Source of the DNA: Rhea pennata
Taxonomy: Eukaryota; Chordata; Aves; Rheiformes; Rheidae
Direction of reading: 5' to 3'
DNA length: 64,000 nucleotides
NCBI RefSeq assembly: GCF_028389875.1
Contig: NC_084669.1
Coordinates: 27,702,567-27,766,566 of the forward strand
Shown here: piece by piece, positions 13,586 to 25,150 of the stretch
Layout of the letters: each line of letters opens with the position of its first letter
How positions within the stretch are numbered: the stretch's first letter is position 1
The notes under the pieces: model-generated
The model's input: only the letters and a program-made list of their open reading frames with translations
The model's database searches: none
What the model was told of the DNA's origin: nothing
Position numbers and translations under genes: made by a program

Positions 13586-13639
13586 CCCTTATTCGTTACT
13601 TTCTACAAATAAAACCTTGTTTACCTTTCCTACAAAAGG

Positions 13640-13860
13640 ACCCAAAAACCGTGGACCCTATAGCTGCGTAACGTGGCCGCAGGCCCTGTAGGCTCCCTGC
13701 TAGCAGCCTCCGCTGTGCCCCTCCGACTCTTGCCGCGCACCAGCGTGCGCAGGCTGTGCTCACCCCATCCCTCGGTCGGAACGGGGGTACGTGCGCGCGT
13801 TCCGGGGTTTCGCTCCGCTGTTGTGATGTGTCCGTTCAGCATCGTACGGTCAGACCCCTT
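13640..13860. promoter_or_regulatory. CpG-rich patch, possible CpG island or promoter
   Basis: CpG dinucleotides are visibly dense here (GCCGCGCACCAGCGTGCGC, GTGCGCGCGTTCCGG) against a CpG-poor background. No TATA box or conserved coding frame was found. It is one of two or three upstream patches where a promoter for the plus-strand gene could lie. Confidence 0.35.
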
Positions 13861-15583
13861 AGGGTTACAAACAGGATTTGGAGGGGTCGGGGGGACGGTA
13901 ATTTTTGGCCCTCTGGATTAAAGTTTTGCTTTTGTCTTGAGAAATGTTCTCGTTCTTTCTTCAAAGTGTTTGCTTGATAAGCAGTTGCATGCTGTCCCCA
14001 CAGTAATTTTGGACAAAGCTGGCCCAAACTGCCTTCTAGACCCTTGTGCCAGCAAACGTTTCCTTTGAATGGATGCCCGTCCTTTCTCTCAGCCACTATA
14101 AAGTAAATATAGGTTGAGGAAGCTAGACCCATTTCCATCGATTCAGTTTACCCTAGCAGTTTTTCCTCAGTTAGTTCTCTAAGGATAACACACAAAAACA
14201 TGGAATTTCCCTACCAGAGGTCAGTTGCTATCTGACAAATATAAATACTATGAGACAAAGCTGTAGTCTGACTTATGAATATTGATTTATACAGATACCA
14301 AGATGAAAGTGAAATTAGCTTGTTAAATTAGAAAGAAAAAATGAGGCTATTTGGTATTTTTTCATTTTTTTTTAATTGGCTGATTTTTTGAATTGTCCAT
14401 GCTTATTTATCCACTTTGTTTTTTATAGTGGTTTACTATTACACTCCTGTTGCATCAATGCCTTGCGTAATTCTAAATTAGCACTTTGGTTTTCTGGGTT
14501 GTTACTCTGTACAATTTTTTTAGGTTTTTTTGGCTTAACCGTAGACTATCTCCACCCTCTTTTCCTTCTGTAACTGATCAAATCCTGCAAAGAATTCTCT
14601 CCTTCAGACAGACTTTTTTTCTTTTCCTGCCCATGCTGTTTCTCACTGAGGTTGGAAATGTTATTAATTTTATTTAGTATGAGGGGAAAACTTGGCTACC
14701 CTTCAAAACCATCTTGCAAGTCCTGTAATTCAATAAAGTCTTTATTTTTAATGATAATAGCTCTTTCTCCTTGTGCTCTCCAAACTGAGTTCTCTCTGGT
14801 TTCAAGAGAATGAAGCACTACTTTCCATTTTCAAAACAAAATGTTCCTGTTATATTTTTCGGTTTGGGTAAAATACACCACAACCTTGTTTAGAAAGCTT
14901 TCTAGAGAAAGAAGTAAGCTATTATTTTTCCATATTATGCAATGTTATAGGAGCTTTTGTGACAGAGAGTGAGAGAGGAAGGCAGGCAGTCATATGCATC
15001 TTGCTGAGTTTGAAATTTTTGTGCTGAGGCTTTGATTTTTCCACCTCCTTTGAGTCCTGGTCAGTGTTCATGTGCTAGTGTGGAAGATCAGGGAATTCCA
15101 GTTCTTCTCCTGGATTAAGGCATTTTTTTTCTTTGAACTCAAAATTAGCTCAGTACCAGACAATTATATTGTGGTATGATGTGGATAAAACAGTTGGCAG
15201 AGGCTGGTTTTCTAACTCTGTTAGGTGTGCTTAAAGCCACACAGGTGCAAATGATTATTTCCTTGCACAAATGGCAGTGTGAGCAGCAGAGAATGGAATG
15301 ATCCTCAGGTGTGGAGGAGACCTTGGGAATGCTACAGGCCACCGAGGTGATGGCTTCCTTCCTGTGAGCTCCCCACCAAAGAGCAGCTCGGTGGAGTTAA
15401 GGAGCAGTGGGATTGAGAAGAAATGTGATGTGAGGAAGACCTATAACTTAATCTTGGACAACTTTATGGTAATCGTGTTGTTTCATTTGACCATATCAGC
15501 AATGTAATTACTTCTTACCTATCTACCTTCTCTCAAAAAAAAAGAAAAACAATCTTGAAAGAAAAGACAAAGTTTTTCCTGTA

Positions 15584-15608
15584 ATGCAATGCAATGCAAT
15601 GCAATGCA
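15584..15608. repeat. (ATGCA)n microsatellite, about five units
   Basis: The pentamer ATGCA is repeated without interruption. Confidence 0.9.
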
Positions 15609-17221
15609 AAGCTTTTCTTGCAACACATCTTGCAATGGTTGCTGTGTGTTCTTAACCATTGCGATCAGGTCTGGAAGTTACTGTATTAAATGGTTCCAGA
15701 TCATAATTTAATATCCTGTAAGAGAAATCAGATTCCTCATGAGCCCCGCAGGAGGAAGATGATACAGAGCAATCAGTATCTGCTGAGGTGAAATCCTGGT
15801 GATGTAGCCCTATTCAAATTGTTATAATTTAATATTTTTGTTACATCCCTCCAATTGCAATACTTCTTACATTCTTAGACAGTGAGTTCCTTTAAAAAAA
15901 ATATAATATTTGAGGCTGAAAATGAAATCAAAGCTGAAAAATTCTGTGAGATTAGCAAAGTATTGTATTCATAAATAACAAAACATATAGCAGCAATAGA
16001 AAAGTTTCTGTTTCTGAGACAAACTTCACAGAAAACTGACAGTTAAAGTTCATGTCGCTTCTTCAGTTTGTCTTTGATCATCCTGTTCTTGAAAAGCTCT
16101 TACAATTCTTTACTGTAGTTCTTTTATTTGAAGGGTTTGGTTAGAATCTGCGCTATGCCAAGATCTCTGTGCCAAGCTTATTTGGAGTTAGATTACTACA
16201 GTTCAGATCTTCTGCTGTTGGTACAGAAGGCAGAGAAAAGTTAAAAGCCAACCTATCCTAAGACAGCTACTTTGTAGTTTATGTATTAGTTCTTTGGTTA
16301 TTCTTATGATCTGTACTTTTAAATCTCTAAGCAATTAATGGGCATTGGACCCCAAATATTTAGGTAACTTATTAATTTTCTATCTGCTTCAGTCTTTTGG
16401 CAGTGATCAGTTTGATGTATTTTTAAGAAAGTGCTCTTTTTCTGATCCCTGAGTATATTCAGGATGAGCACGTGTATTGCAAATGACATATTTCACACTG
16501 TTCTGAAGTACTTAGCTAAGAGGCACTTGGCTTTTCGTATCTAAGAGTCAGAAGTGAAAATATATGTAAATGATTGCCAGGATTCGATTAGAAAAGGTGA
16601 TATATTGCAGAGGATTTTTGCCAGTTAGCTGCAGAACCAGATAGAAACCTGGGTGCCCTGGGAATTACCAGTGCAGCAGACAGCAAACCCTTGTGGGCGA
16701 CTGATTGAGAGGCACTCGGGCTGAAAAAGGAATTGGCAGAAGGCTGGATCAGGGAAATCACTAATGGGATGTAATGCTTTTCTAGCTAAGCAGTTCAAAT
16801 CCATAACTGGTGTGTCACGACCAATGCGCTTTTTGATGTAGATGAAGTAACTGGCACTGGAGGTGATGGGCTGGATTCCCTCACCGCGCCTGACTCACTC
16901 CGGACGCTCTTGGTGGCAGCGGGAAGGAGGTCGTGCGAGACCCTACCATCGGGACCTCTACTGTTTGCATCCCACTTACCAGCTGTAAAGCTCCTCGAGC
17001 AATTACAGCTCTCTGCTTGGGGGAAAAAAATGCCTGAAAAGACAATTAAATCAAGAAGGAGCTGTGAACTCCATCATCCTGTCATTGTAATAGTTGCTAA
17101 ACTATGGATTAATCCAGTTCAAGTATATTAAACCTTGAAGCCATACGTACTGAATGCATGCTTCTGTTCCTCCCCTGCTAACTGCCCTTAAAGTTAATCA
17201 CATCCTTACAAGCCTTAGATA

Positions 17222-17273
17222 TTCCATAGATATTTGAAATAGTGCTGTTCCATAGATATTTGAAATAGTGCTG
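17222..17273. repeat. 26-bp perfect tandem duplication
   Basis: The unit TTCCATAGATATTTGAAATA plus GTGCTG occurs twice in direct succession with no mismatch, which suggests a recent event. Confidence 0.95.
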
Positions 17274-17958
17274 GTACAGGAGCATGGAGTTACTTAGTGT
17301 TGCTAAAGAACCATGAAATTATTTAGCTCTCAGTGCCTTCTTCTCTTCTGCTTTTCCTATCAGGTTAGACACAGATTTTTGTGCTCTCCACTAAGGAAAT
17401 AAAAACTAAAAATGAAAACTAGGCACCTGGATCTGTTTCTGTAGAAGGCCAACTTTGAACCCCCCAGCTTGCAGAGGACATATTACTTGTTACTGACTTA
17501 TTATTTAGGATCTTTAAAATTCAGAAGAAATGCCACTTGAAAATTTACTTATTTCTGTTAGAATAAAATGTTATTCGCTGCCTTTTGCTCATGTACTGTT
17601 TGTAGTTCTTTAATTAGTATTTGGCTCTCGGTATTTGGAGGTGTTTTAAAAGTTAATACGATAAAATCCTGTAAAAAAAAGACCTGAAAAGTAGAAAGAG
17701 ATGAAAACATAGATGCTTTCCCTTCATGAGAAAAAAGTTCCTGCAGAAAATTTTGAAAAAGTAAGAAAATGCTTTACTTTTGTATTATGCAGCATTAAGC
17801 GATACACTGAAAAGTAATAATGTTGCATGCAATGTTGGTACTATCGCTGTCACCCACAAAGCTGTGCTTTTACAATTCCCAGTAATTCCCAGTTATGGAA
17901 ATCCAGTATTGGACTCATTTAAGAAAGTATAAGAAAACCTACCAAAAAGCTTCATATG

Positions 17959-17983
17959 TTTTTTTTTTTTTTTTTTTTTTTTT
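17959..17983. repeat. Poly-T run (about 25)
   Basis: Uninterrupted T tract. It may be the A-tail of an old minus-strand insertion, but no element body could be recognised next to it. Confidence 0.9.
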
Positions 17984-18519
17984 CCTTTGGAAAGCTTAGG
18001 GGCTGCCATCACAAAGAGAAATATAATTTAAAAAATAACAAAAATGAAATTTGCTGTGAGTGAAAGTGAGTGAGATAGTTCATTTTAATGTAACTTCTAT
18101 TTCTTATAATCACTTCTTCTTATAAGTAAGAAGAAAAATTGGCAGGTTTAAACAGTAAAACTGATTTTGGAAGTAAGAGCAGTTTTTGGTGGCCTTTAGT
18201 GTTAATTCAAAGGCACACTGAGCCAGCATAAATATTTTGATGTGAGGCTCTGTCCCTAAAAAACGTTATTTACAGGGGTTATTGCCTTCTGGAGAGTTCT
18301 GCTTCTTGGTCTGCAGAATATATGCCAACTCCTGCTAATAACTGAGTTAGTAAAAAGAAAGGAAATAATAGAATTTCCTGGAGAGGGCCTTTAGGAAGAA
18401 GGAGGAGATCTGATTAACTTCCTAGACGAAGGCTGCTGAGTTACTGAAAGGATTTAAATAACAACAAAGAAACTGCAGAGATCCTCCAAAAACGGTGCCG
18501 TGGGTGATAAAACCCGTTT

Positions 18520-18620
18520 GCCCCAGAAAGGGAGAGCCAGCCTGGAGCGCCTGGCCGCTGTCCGCCCGCGGAGGAGAGCGACGGCGAGGACGCGGAGCGG
18601 CCCGCGGGGAAAGAGCACAA
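18520..18620. other. Short CpG-dense segment
   Basis: About 100 bp with many CpGs (GTCCGCCCGCGGAGG, CGACGGCGAGGACGCGG) in otherwise AT-rich DNA. Open frames on both strands are short and unrecognised. Confidence 0.4.
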
Positions 18621-21600
18621 GACGCTTGTGAGGACAACCAAGTTTGACAGGCAAGAATGAAACGAAGACACATCTAATAATAGTGTGTGTTTATCTCTCA
18701 TTAAGGAAATAAGCAGCTCAGAAAATAGTCGTAGTTAACTTACAGCAATTATAGTGATGCTGTAGCTTCTGAGACACTGCGCAGCCAGCGTTTCTGGCGC
18801 CCAGCTGTAGGCTTTGAACGGATGTTTGACACTGGCTTAGATCTACAGCAGAAGTATCCTTCTTCCCTAGGGAACTGATCGTTTGGGATCAGTGTGAGGA
18901 GGACAGTCGTGCGGTCCCTCATGTACTTCTGTCATGAAATAGCTCGGTGAATTTGATCTGAACTTCTAGGCTACCTGCGAGTCCTAAAGATCCTTCCAGC
19001 GTTGTTGTTTGAGCTACACGTGCGAATCGTGGATCAGGGCTGAATCACGTCAAGACTTGAGCGTTGGTTAGAGTAACAAATTTGTTTTCCGTTTCTGTCC
19101 CTGACTCCATAAATGTGGTAAGTTGATCTTTCTGCTTCAGTTCCCCTAACTATTAAAAAGTGTAAAAGAAGTTTCTACGAAGGTTGTGTGATAGATTTTG
19201 TGCTTATATATCTTGTATTAATCAACCTTGATTAGTGAACAGTGCTTGGAATAGCAACTAGTCCCCACATTTTCCATTCCTGGGAGATCTCCGACCACCA
19301 GCGCACAGATCTGTGCTTATCCTCCCTTCTCTTCCCTGTGCGAGGAGTTTTGTGTTCCTTTCTGCACAAAGGCCTGAGTTCACTTGAGGAAAAGGAGGAG
19401 GGGAAGCATCCCCCATTCGTCACAGTCTATATCTTGAATTCAGGGTACATCGCTGGAGAATGGGAGGTGTCAGTATGGACTTACCTTAAGGAGAAGGTAA
19501 GGAAGGTAATAGATACCTAGCTTCAAGGATTTTCCTGGGGATGAAGGAGAAGGACAGAAGAAAGGATAATGTCTCTCTCAGTTTCTGTGCTGGATGCATG
19601 CAGATTGTGAGATGGTTTCCTGCTCAGCTGCATCAGTTTGCTGCAAAGAGAGCTGAAGGACGCAACAGGTAGGTCTAGACTCCCAGGCACCGAGAAGTTA
19701 GGCATTGCAATTTTCTCTCTTTTGTGTTCCCTTTAGGACCTAGTCTCAAACTAGTTGATAGAGTAACAAGTATCCCAATCCTATCCATCATCGCACTTCA
19801 GATGTGTTATGAGCAAAGTAATAACTCTACCTGTTGTCTCTGCTTCAAGGTACTCGTAAAGCTGGCCTGAGCTTTGCTCTTACGTAGCGCTGCAGGTGCT
19901 GGCAGTGGCCGACCACCGTTGTGTCTGTGCGCCTCTGGCAGCGGTGTGCTGCCAAGCTGTGCCTCTGCGAAGCACGTGCTGCCTCCACAGCCTCAACCAC
20001 CACTGGCAGGCAGTCTGGAAAGGGCAGGGAAAAGGGTTTTGAGTAGGAGATGCAGGAAAACCTGTCAAGCCTAGAGGTTCATCTGTACTGAAGTCTGGAG
20101 AGTATGGACCCATCTCCCCCAGCATTGTAGGGCAGGCTCCAGTAATGCTGTTCAGAGTTTCCTAGCATTCCCAGAGGACTATTTGCTCATTTATTCTGAC
20201 TTCTCCATGTAAAGCAGCTTGTTACATTTCTCACGGTATGCCGTGGAGAGGGTTAGGTTACGGTTTGGGTTAGATCACAGTGCATCTGTTCTCTGCCTTG
20301 GAGGTTAAACCTTTGTACGCTCTCAGCAGGGAGCAGGGGGTACTGAAGGACTGCTGTAACCTGAAACGGGACACCTGACCAGTTCCCAAGCAGGCTGAAG
20401 GAAAAGAGTATTACATAGGAAAGGAACCAAAAGAAGACCTCTACTCCCATTCCCCAGGCACCACCGTTATGTATCTGGAAATCCTTCACTGCCGTTGGTA
20501 ACACTCTCCTACGGCACTGAAGAACGGGTTTGGACATTTTGTCCTACCCATTGCTGCAGTCTTTTCCTTATACCCTTGATGATCTTTTCTTTCTATCTAT
20601 CTGGATGTTTGCATAGTCCCTTCAGGATCCGTGCCAAGAAAGAACCTGAATGAAGTAATTTTGTTTTGTGACTGAGCCATGTGGGCTTGCACCCCTTCGT
20701 GCTGCCTTGAAGGACCCCTGCACAAGACTGAAATGCCAAAAAAAGGTGCAGCCATTCCTTGCTACTTCTGTCTGCCCAAGCGCGTCCTGTTAGATCACAG
20801 ACCCTGCAGCAAGCCTGGGTCGTGCTCCACAGCTAAGCAGTAACTAAAGCTCCAAGTGTCCTGCTAACGGAACGTCACCGCGCATAATCCAGGCCTGACT
20901 CAAATCGACAAGGACAAGTTGGCCTCTGAAATAATCTCTTTAAATAGCAGCAGCCATCTCTCAAAGTCATCTCCCCTCCCCCAGCCAGAGTTGGAGAGCT
21001 GCGGACAGCTTCGCATCCCGGGCTGGCACTTCGCAGGCAAGCGTGCCCACTGCCTGCGCTCTCCCCGCTTTGCTTTGCCCACGGGATTACAATGAATTTT
21101 GCAGCACAGTTTCTCTACTCCAGGGTGTTAAAGAACAGAACACCCAGGGTCTGCTCCAGGGAAGATGAAGACTACGATCCTTTCTGGCAAAGGTTGGAGA
21201 ATATTGCTGTCTGACATAGAGCTAGAGCTCTCCTTTCTCCCCCGTAGGAGTCATGGTCAACCCCCGGGGTCCACCCAGGGCCAGACCTACGGACGTCGCT
21301 TCCCCTGGACCCCTCCTGCCTTCTTATGGTGTCGTAGTTGGAGCTTTGCTTCACCTCATTGTTTATTTTGTCGCTGTGCTGTATAGGTAATGCTTTCTTT
21401 TTCCTTTCCTCACTTTCTGAAAAAGGGAATTGTTTATAATTTTCCAATGTTTCCCAAGGTTCCGTGGCTGTTCCTGGAGCCATCCACTGGAAGCAGTGGA
21501 GCTGTGAGTACTTTAAGCCTGTGGGATTCAGCTTTTTGCTTCATCATGAGTACTGCGTCCAAAATACGCCTCGATTGGCCAATGAACTGCTGAAAGTTTC

Positions 21601-22174
21601 TCTTCATCTTGTCTTGAGACAATTTATTTTATGCCTGTATTGGATTTTGTTGTTCACATGTATTCCACAGTTATATTCGTTCCAGTTTTTGTGGTCACCT
21701 TGAATTACTATGCTCAGATGGTGCAGAGGGAAATTAGGAGCCTTCCCGTGGCCCTGCATAGCACCAGCTGGGGCTGCGCACTCACGTGACAGCTGTGTCT
21801 GTGCAACCTCTCTCTTCACCTTTTCCATAGTTATTTTCTCCCTGTGTTTGATTATCTGGACATGCTGGCAAGCTCAGGAGCTAGTGTTGCCACATGCAGC
21901 ATAAACAAGGCTTCGTCACTATTTGCTGCTTGCTGCAAACAGTTGCATATGTTTGTAATATTTAAGAGCATAAAGTGTTTCAATGGGCTCAGTGCTGTTC
22001 ATAAACACTCATAAAACAGGCAGCTTGAGGAAAAGGCACCAGGAGGGAAGAAAAGATCCCAGTCGTGCAGGAAAACCGGCCTGCCCAAAGTCGCTCACAA
22101 TGTCTGTGGTGAACCTAGAAACCTAAACCAGTCTTTTAATCACAGGACCATTCTCACCTCTGGTCTAGATTATG

Positions 22175-22202
22175 TTTTTTTTTTTTTTTTTTTTTTTTTT
22201 TT
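22175..22202. repeat. Poly-T run (about 28)
   Basis: Uninterrupted T tract with no recognisable element body beside it. Confidence 0.9.
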
Positions 22203-22919
22203 ATTACGGGTGAATAACGGAAATGTGTTAATCACAAGAGAACTTCTCAATGCAGGGTAAATTTAAATTAAAGAGGAAAAAAAGTTAATTTTTGAAGAGT
22301 TTTAACTGCCAAATTGGATGAAGTGTTTTATGCTGATCATTTGACATTCAGAGCTGTGCAAATTCTGTAAGAAGAGCTTAGAGGGATCTGTCTGTTCAGG
22401 GGACACCTGGGAGATGCTGAAGCAGAGGTAACCAAGGGAGGTGACCTTTTGAGTTCATCTTGCTTTCAGATCTTTCTTTCCATGTTATCTACTTAGCAGC
22501 TGACACCTAGTTACCATTGCCCACGGTAAGCAGTGACATTTTAATAATGTGTATGAACGACTGGCAATGCGCTGTGACCACCGACGCACGCACGTAGCAC
22601 TAGACCCCATCTGTGGTAAATCTGTGTTACGGAAGCCAATGAGATACTGTGTCAGAAGCAGTAATGCATCTTGGTTATCCCCTGCCCAAGCCTGAGCTTT
22701 CTTTTCACCGTTTGCTGGTGTAGGACCGCACAGTCTTGTTGGACTACGCTGTACGTGGTGAACAGAGGTGCAAGCGCCTGCTGTGGACTCGATCTCGAGG
22801 CTGGTTATTTTGCACGTACCTGTGCTGTATGGTCACAGTGGATGCATCCCTTAATGTCTGTGTTGTAAAGGCTAATAACTGAGCCCTTGTCTTATTTGTC
22901 TTTAAGATACTCCAATAAA

Positions 22920-23040
22920 TAACACCTGGGATCAACTCCCAGCCTTGTTACGAACTTCCGGTGGGATTCTTAGGATTCTCACTTTAATCTGTCTGTGCCC
23001 CAGTTCCTTATCAGTAAAGTTGAGCTAATATTTATTGACT
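22920..23040 (+). mobile_element. MIR SINE remnant
   Basis: CTGGGATCAACTCCCAGC is followed by CTTTAATCTGTCTGTGCCCC, then AGTTCCTTATCAGTAAAGTTG and AGCTAATA. These match the MIR core in sense orientation (TTAACCTCTCTGTGCCTCAG then TTTCCTCATCTGTAAAAT). Confidence 0.75.
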
Positions 23041-24719
23041 TGGTCTTTCTATTTAGAGAAAGATATTGGTGATTCCTATGTGATTTATGAACAATTACCT
23101 TACACAGGATTTGGGTATCTAAATGTCAGAGATGTATTTTAAATTCCCATCCTTTGGTTGCCGACGCTCGGGGTGGTGTGTCTCAGATGGGCGTTTCTAA
23201 GCACTAGAGTTATGCAAAATTATAATTATTTGAGAAACAAATGTTCATACATAGTTTCTTTGATTTGTTTTAACCACATAGTCAAATGGAGGATTTTGCT
23301 TGTTGTCTTGTAGTCATGTAGGGGACGCTAACAGGCCACGCAGTGTGGTGCCTTAGCATTGCTAGCAGTGCTCATGACATTTCTTCTGATAATTCTTGAC
23401 ATTTGCATCTCAACAAGCCTTAATGTCTCCATCGTTCCTATTTCACAAGGACTAGCTTGCACAAGCTGCTGAAACACTTGTAACAACCGCTGCTTATTGC
23501 AGCATTTGGGTGTGCTTGGGATAGGAAAATTAGAAGAGGACTGGAAGAAGTCAGTGGGGATTTTGCAAAAGTAGGAGAGCTCACAGGGATTTACACTGAT
23601 AAAAGCTTTTGAGATAGGACCAGTGGGGTTAGGAGTTTTGGTGGGGAAAAGGACTGTGATAAATCAGTAGGGTATCAGAGGGGTGCAGGAGGCACAGGCA
23701 TCTAGAAGAGTCAGAGGAGAAGGGGTATAGGATGAGAAGGATTAATGGAGCTGTGGAGGTTCTGGGTAAAAGAGGGATGGGGATGGGGGAAGGGGCCCTC
23801 TCTGTCCTTTAGTTACCTCCTTCTCCCTTGCTCCTTTGAGAGAGGAGATCCCAGCCCTATTCACATCTCCTCCATCATAAGCCAAGCAACCAGCAGCAGA
23901 CTGCTTCCTCCCCTGTCCATGACCCATCTCTGCTCAACACCTTCAGCAGTGAAGCAGCAGTGATTTTAAAGGGGGTCACTTCTGCTATAGTAAGTATTTC
24001 CAAGTTGTGGGAATAAGATCTGAGCCCACTTAACCAGAAAGCAGGTAACAAGAAGGTCTAAAACCTTATCTTACCAAAGTATGTTGCCCAGTGAAAAATG
24101 TTCAGAGAGCCTGAAGACGATGGCAGCATGAAGACATCAACATAAGAAACCCCAACCCCCAAAGCATTAAAAAAGTATGAAAAAATCCAGGTATCGAGTA
24201 TATGTGCACATGAGTGAGTGTGTGCACGAAGGTATTTAATTACAGGCTAATCCCAGTTCGTGGGAATGTTTTGAAGTGGTATTCAAGCTTAATGCTAGCC
24301 AATGTGCACTCTGCTCAGTCCAAGTTATGTACTGGAGGTTGAAATACTTGTCTTGGCTTAGACCTTTAAGGATGCTTAAAAAACAATACAGAACTTACCT
24401 GGCCAGCAACCCCTCTGAATGGTGCGTATGTATGATGGTGAACACAGATGATAAAAAGTGCTGTGGAGATTACAAAGAAATGCTGAGTTTTCAGTGAGAG
24501 TATTTTTGTATTAAAATTTATTTGTTCCCTCTTGTGGCTCTTGAACTTCTCTTATCTCCTTCTGTGAAGGAGCATGATTACATTGGAACAGATGTCTGTA
24601 ATTCCAATGTCATTTTTGCCTCAAAGTGCATTGTCTTGGCTCATTTTGCAAGAGATGTAAAAGCTGCCTAATAGGCCAAATGCTGGCTTTGGATATGTCT
24701 GCAAATTGAAACGTTGTAA

Positions 24720-25150
24720 TGGCAACACTGGGTGAGACCAAAGGACCGTCTACTTCCGCACACCTTTTGTAGTGGTGGCCAGTAATGGGAGCTTGGAGCA
24801 AAATGTAGCATTAGGACATATAAGAAAGGTATTTACTCCGATATACTCTTGTGGAGTCTGGCAAGCAAGGGCTGGGGGGCTTCCTGAATCGTGGACTGCT
24901 TCTTGACCAATGAATTGAATGCACCTTCATACGTTTACATAATCTTTTAGGAACCCATTTATACTTTTGACCTTCACAGCATCCTGTGGCAGAGTTTTGC
25001 AAGCTTATTATTTTCTATGGACAAAAGAACTTCCTTTGTTTTAAACTTCAATCTGATAATTTCGTATGATGTCCCCCTAGCACTCGTACTGGGGGAGACA
25101 GTGACTAGTCCTTGCCTATTCACCATTTCCTAGACAGCTGTGATTTCAAG
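24720..25150 (-). mobile_element. Ancient amniote CR1-type LINE 3' region (diverged)
   Basis: Landmarks in order are CACTGGGTGAGACCAAAGGA, AGTGGTGGCCAGTAATGG, CAGAGTTTTGCAAGCTTA, AAAGAACTTCCTTTGTTTTA and GGGGGAGACAGTGACTAG. They follow the antisense of the 3' untranslated part of old CR1 lines known from turtles and other amniotes. It is far more diverged than the copy at 51.2 kb and has no open reading frame. Confidence 0.6.

Noticed and set aside
16620..16680. Possible MIR fragment (AGCTGCAGAACCAGATAGAA)
   Set aside because: The match to the MIR core is too short and too diverged to separate from chance.
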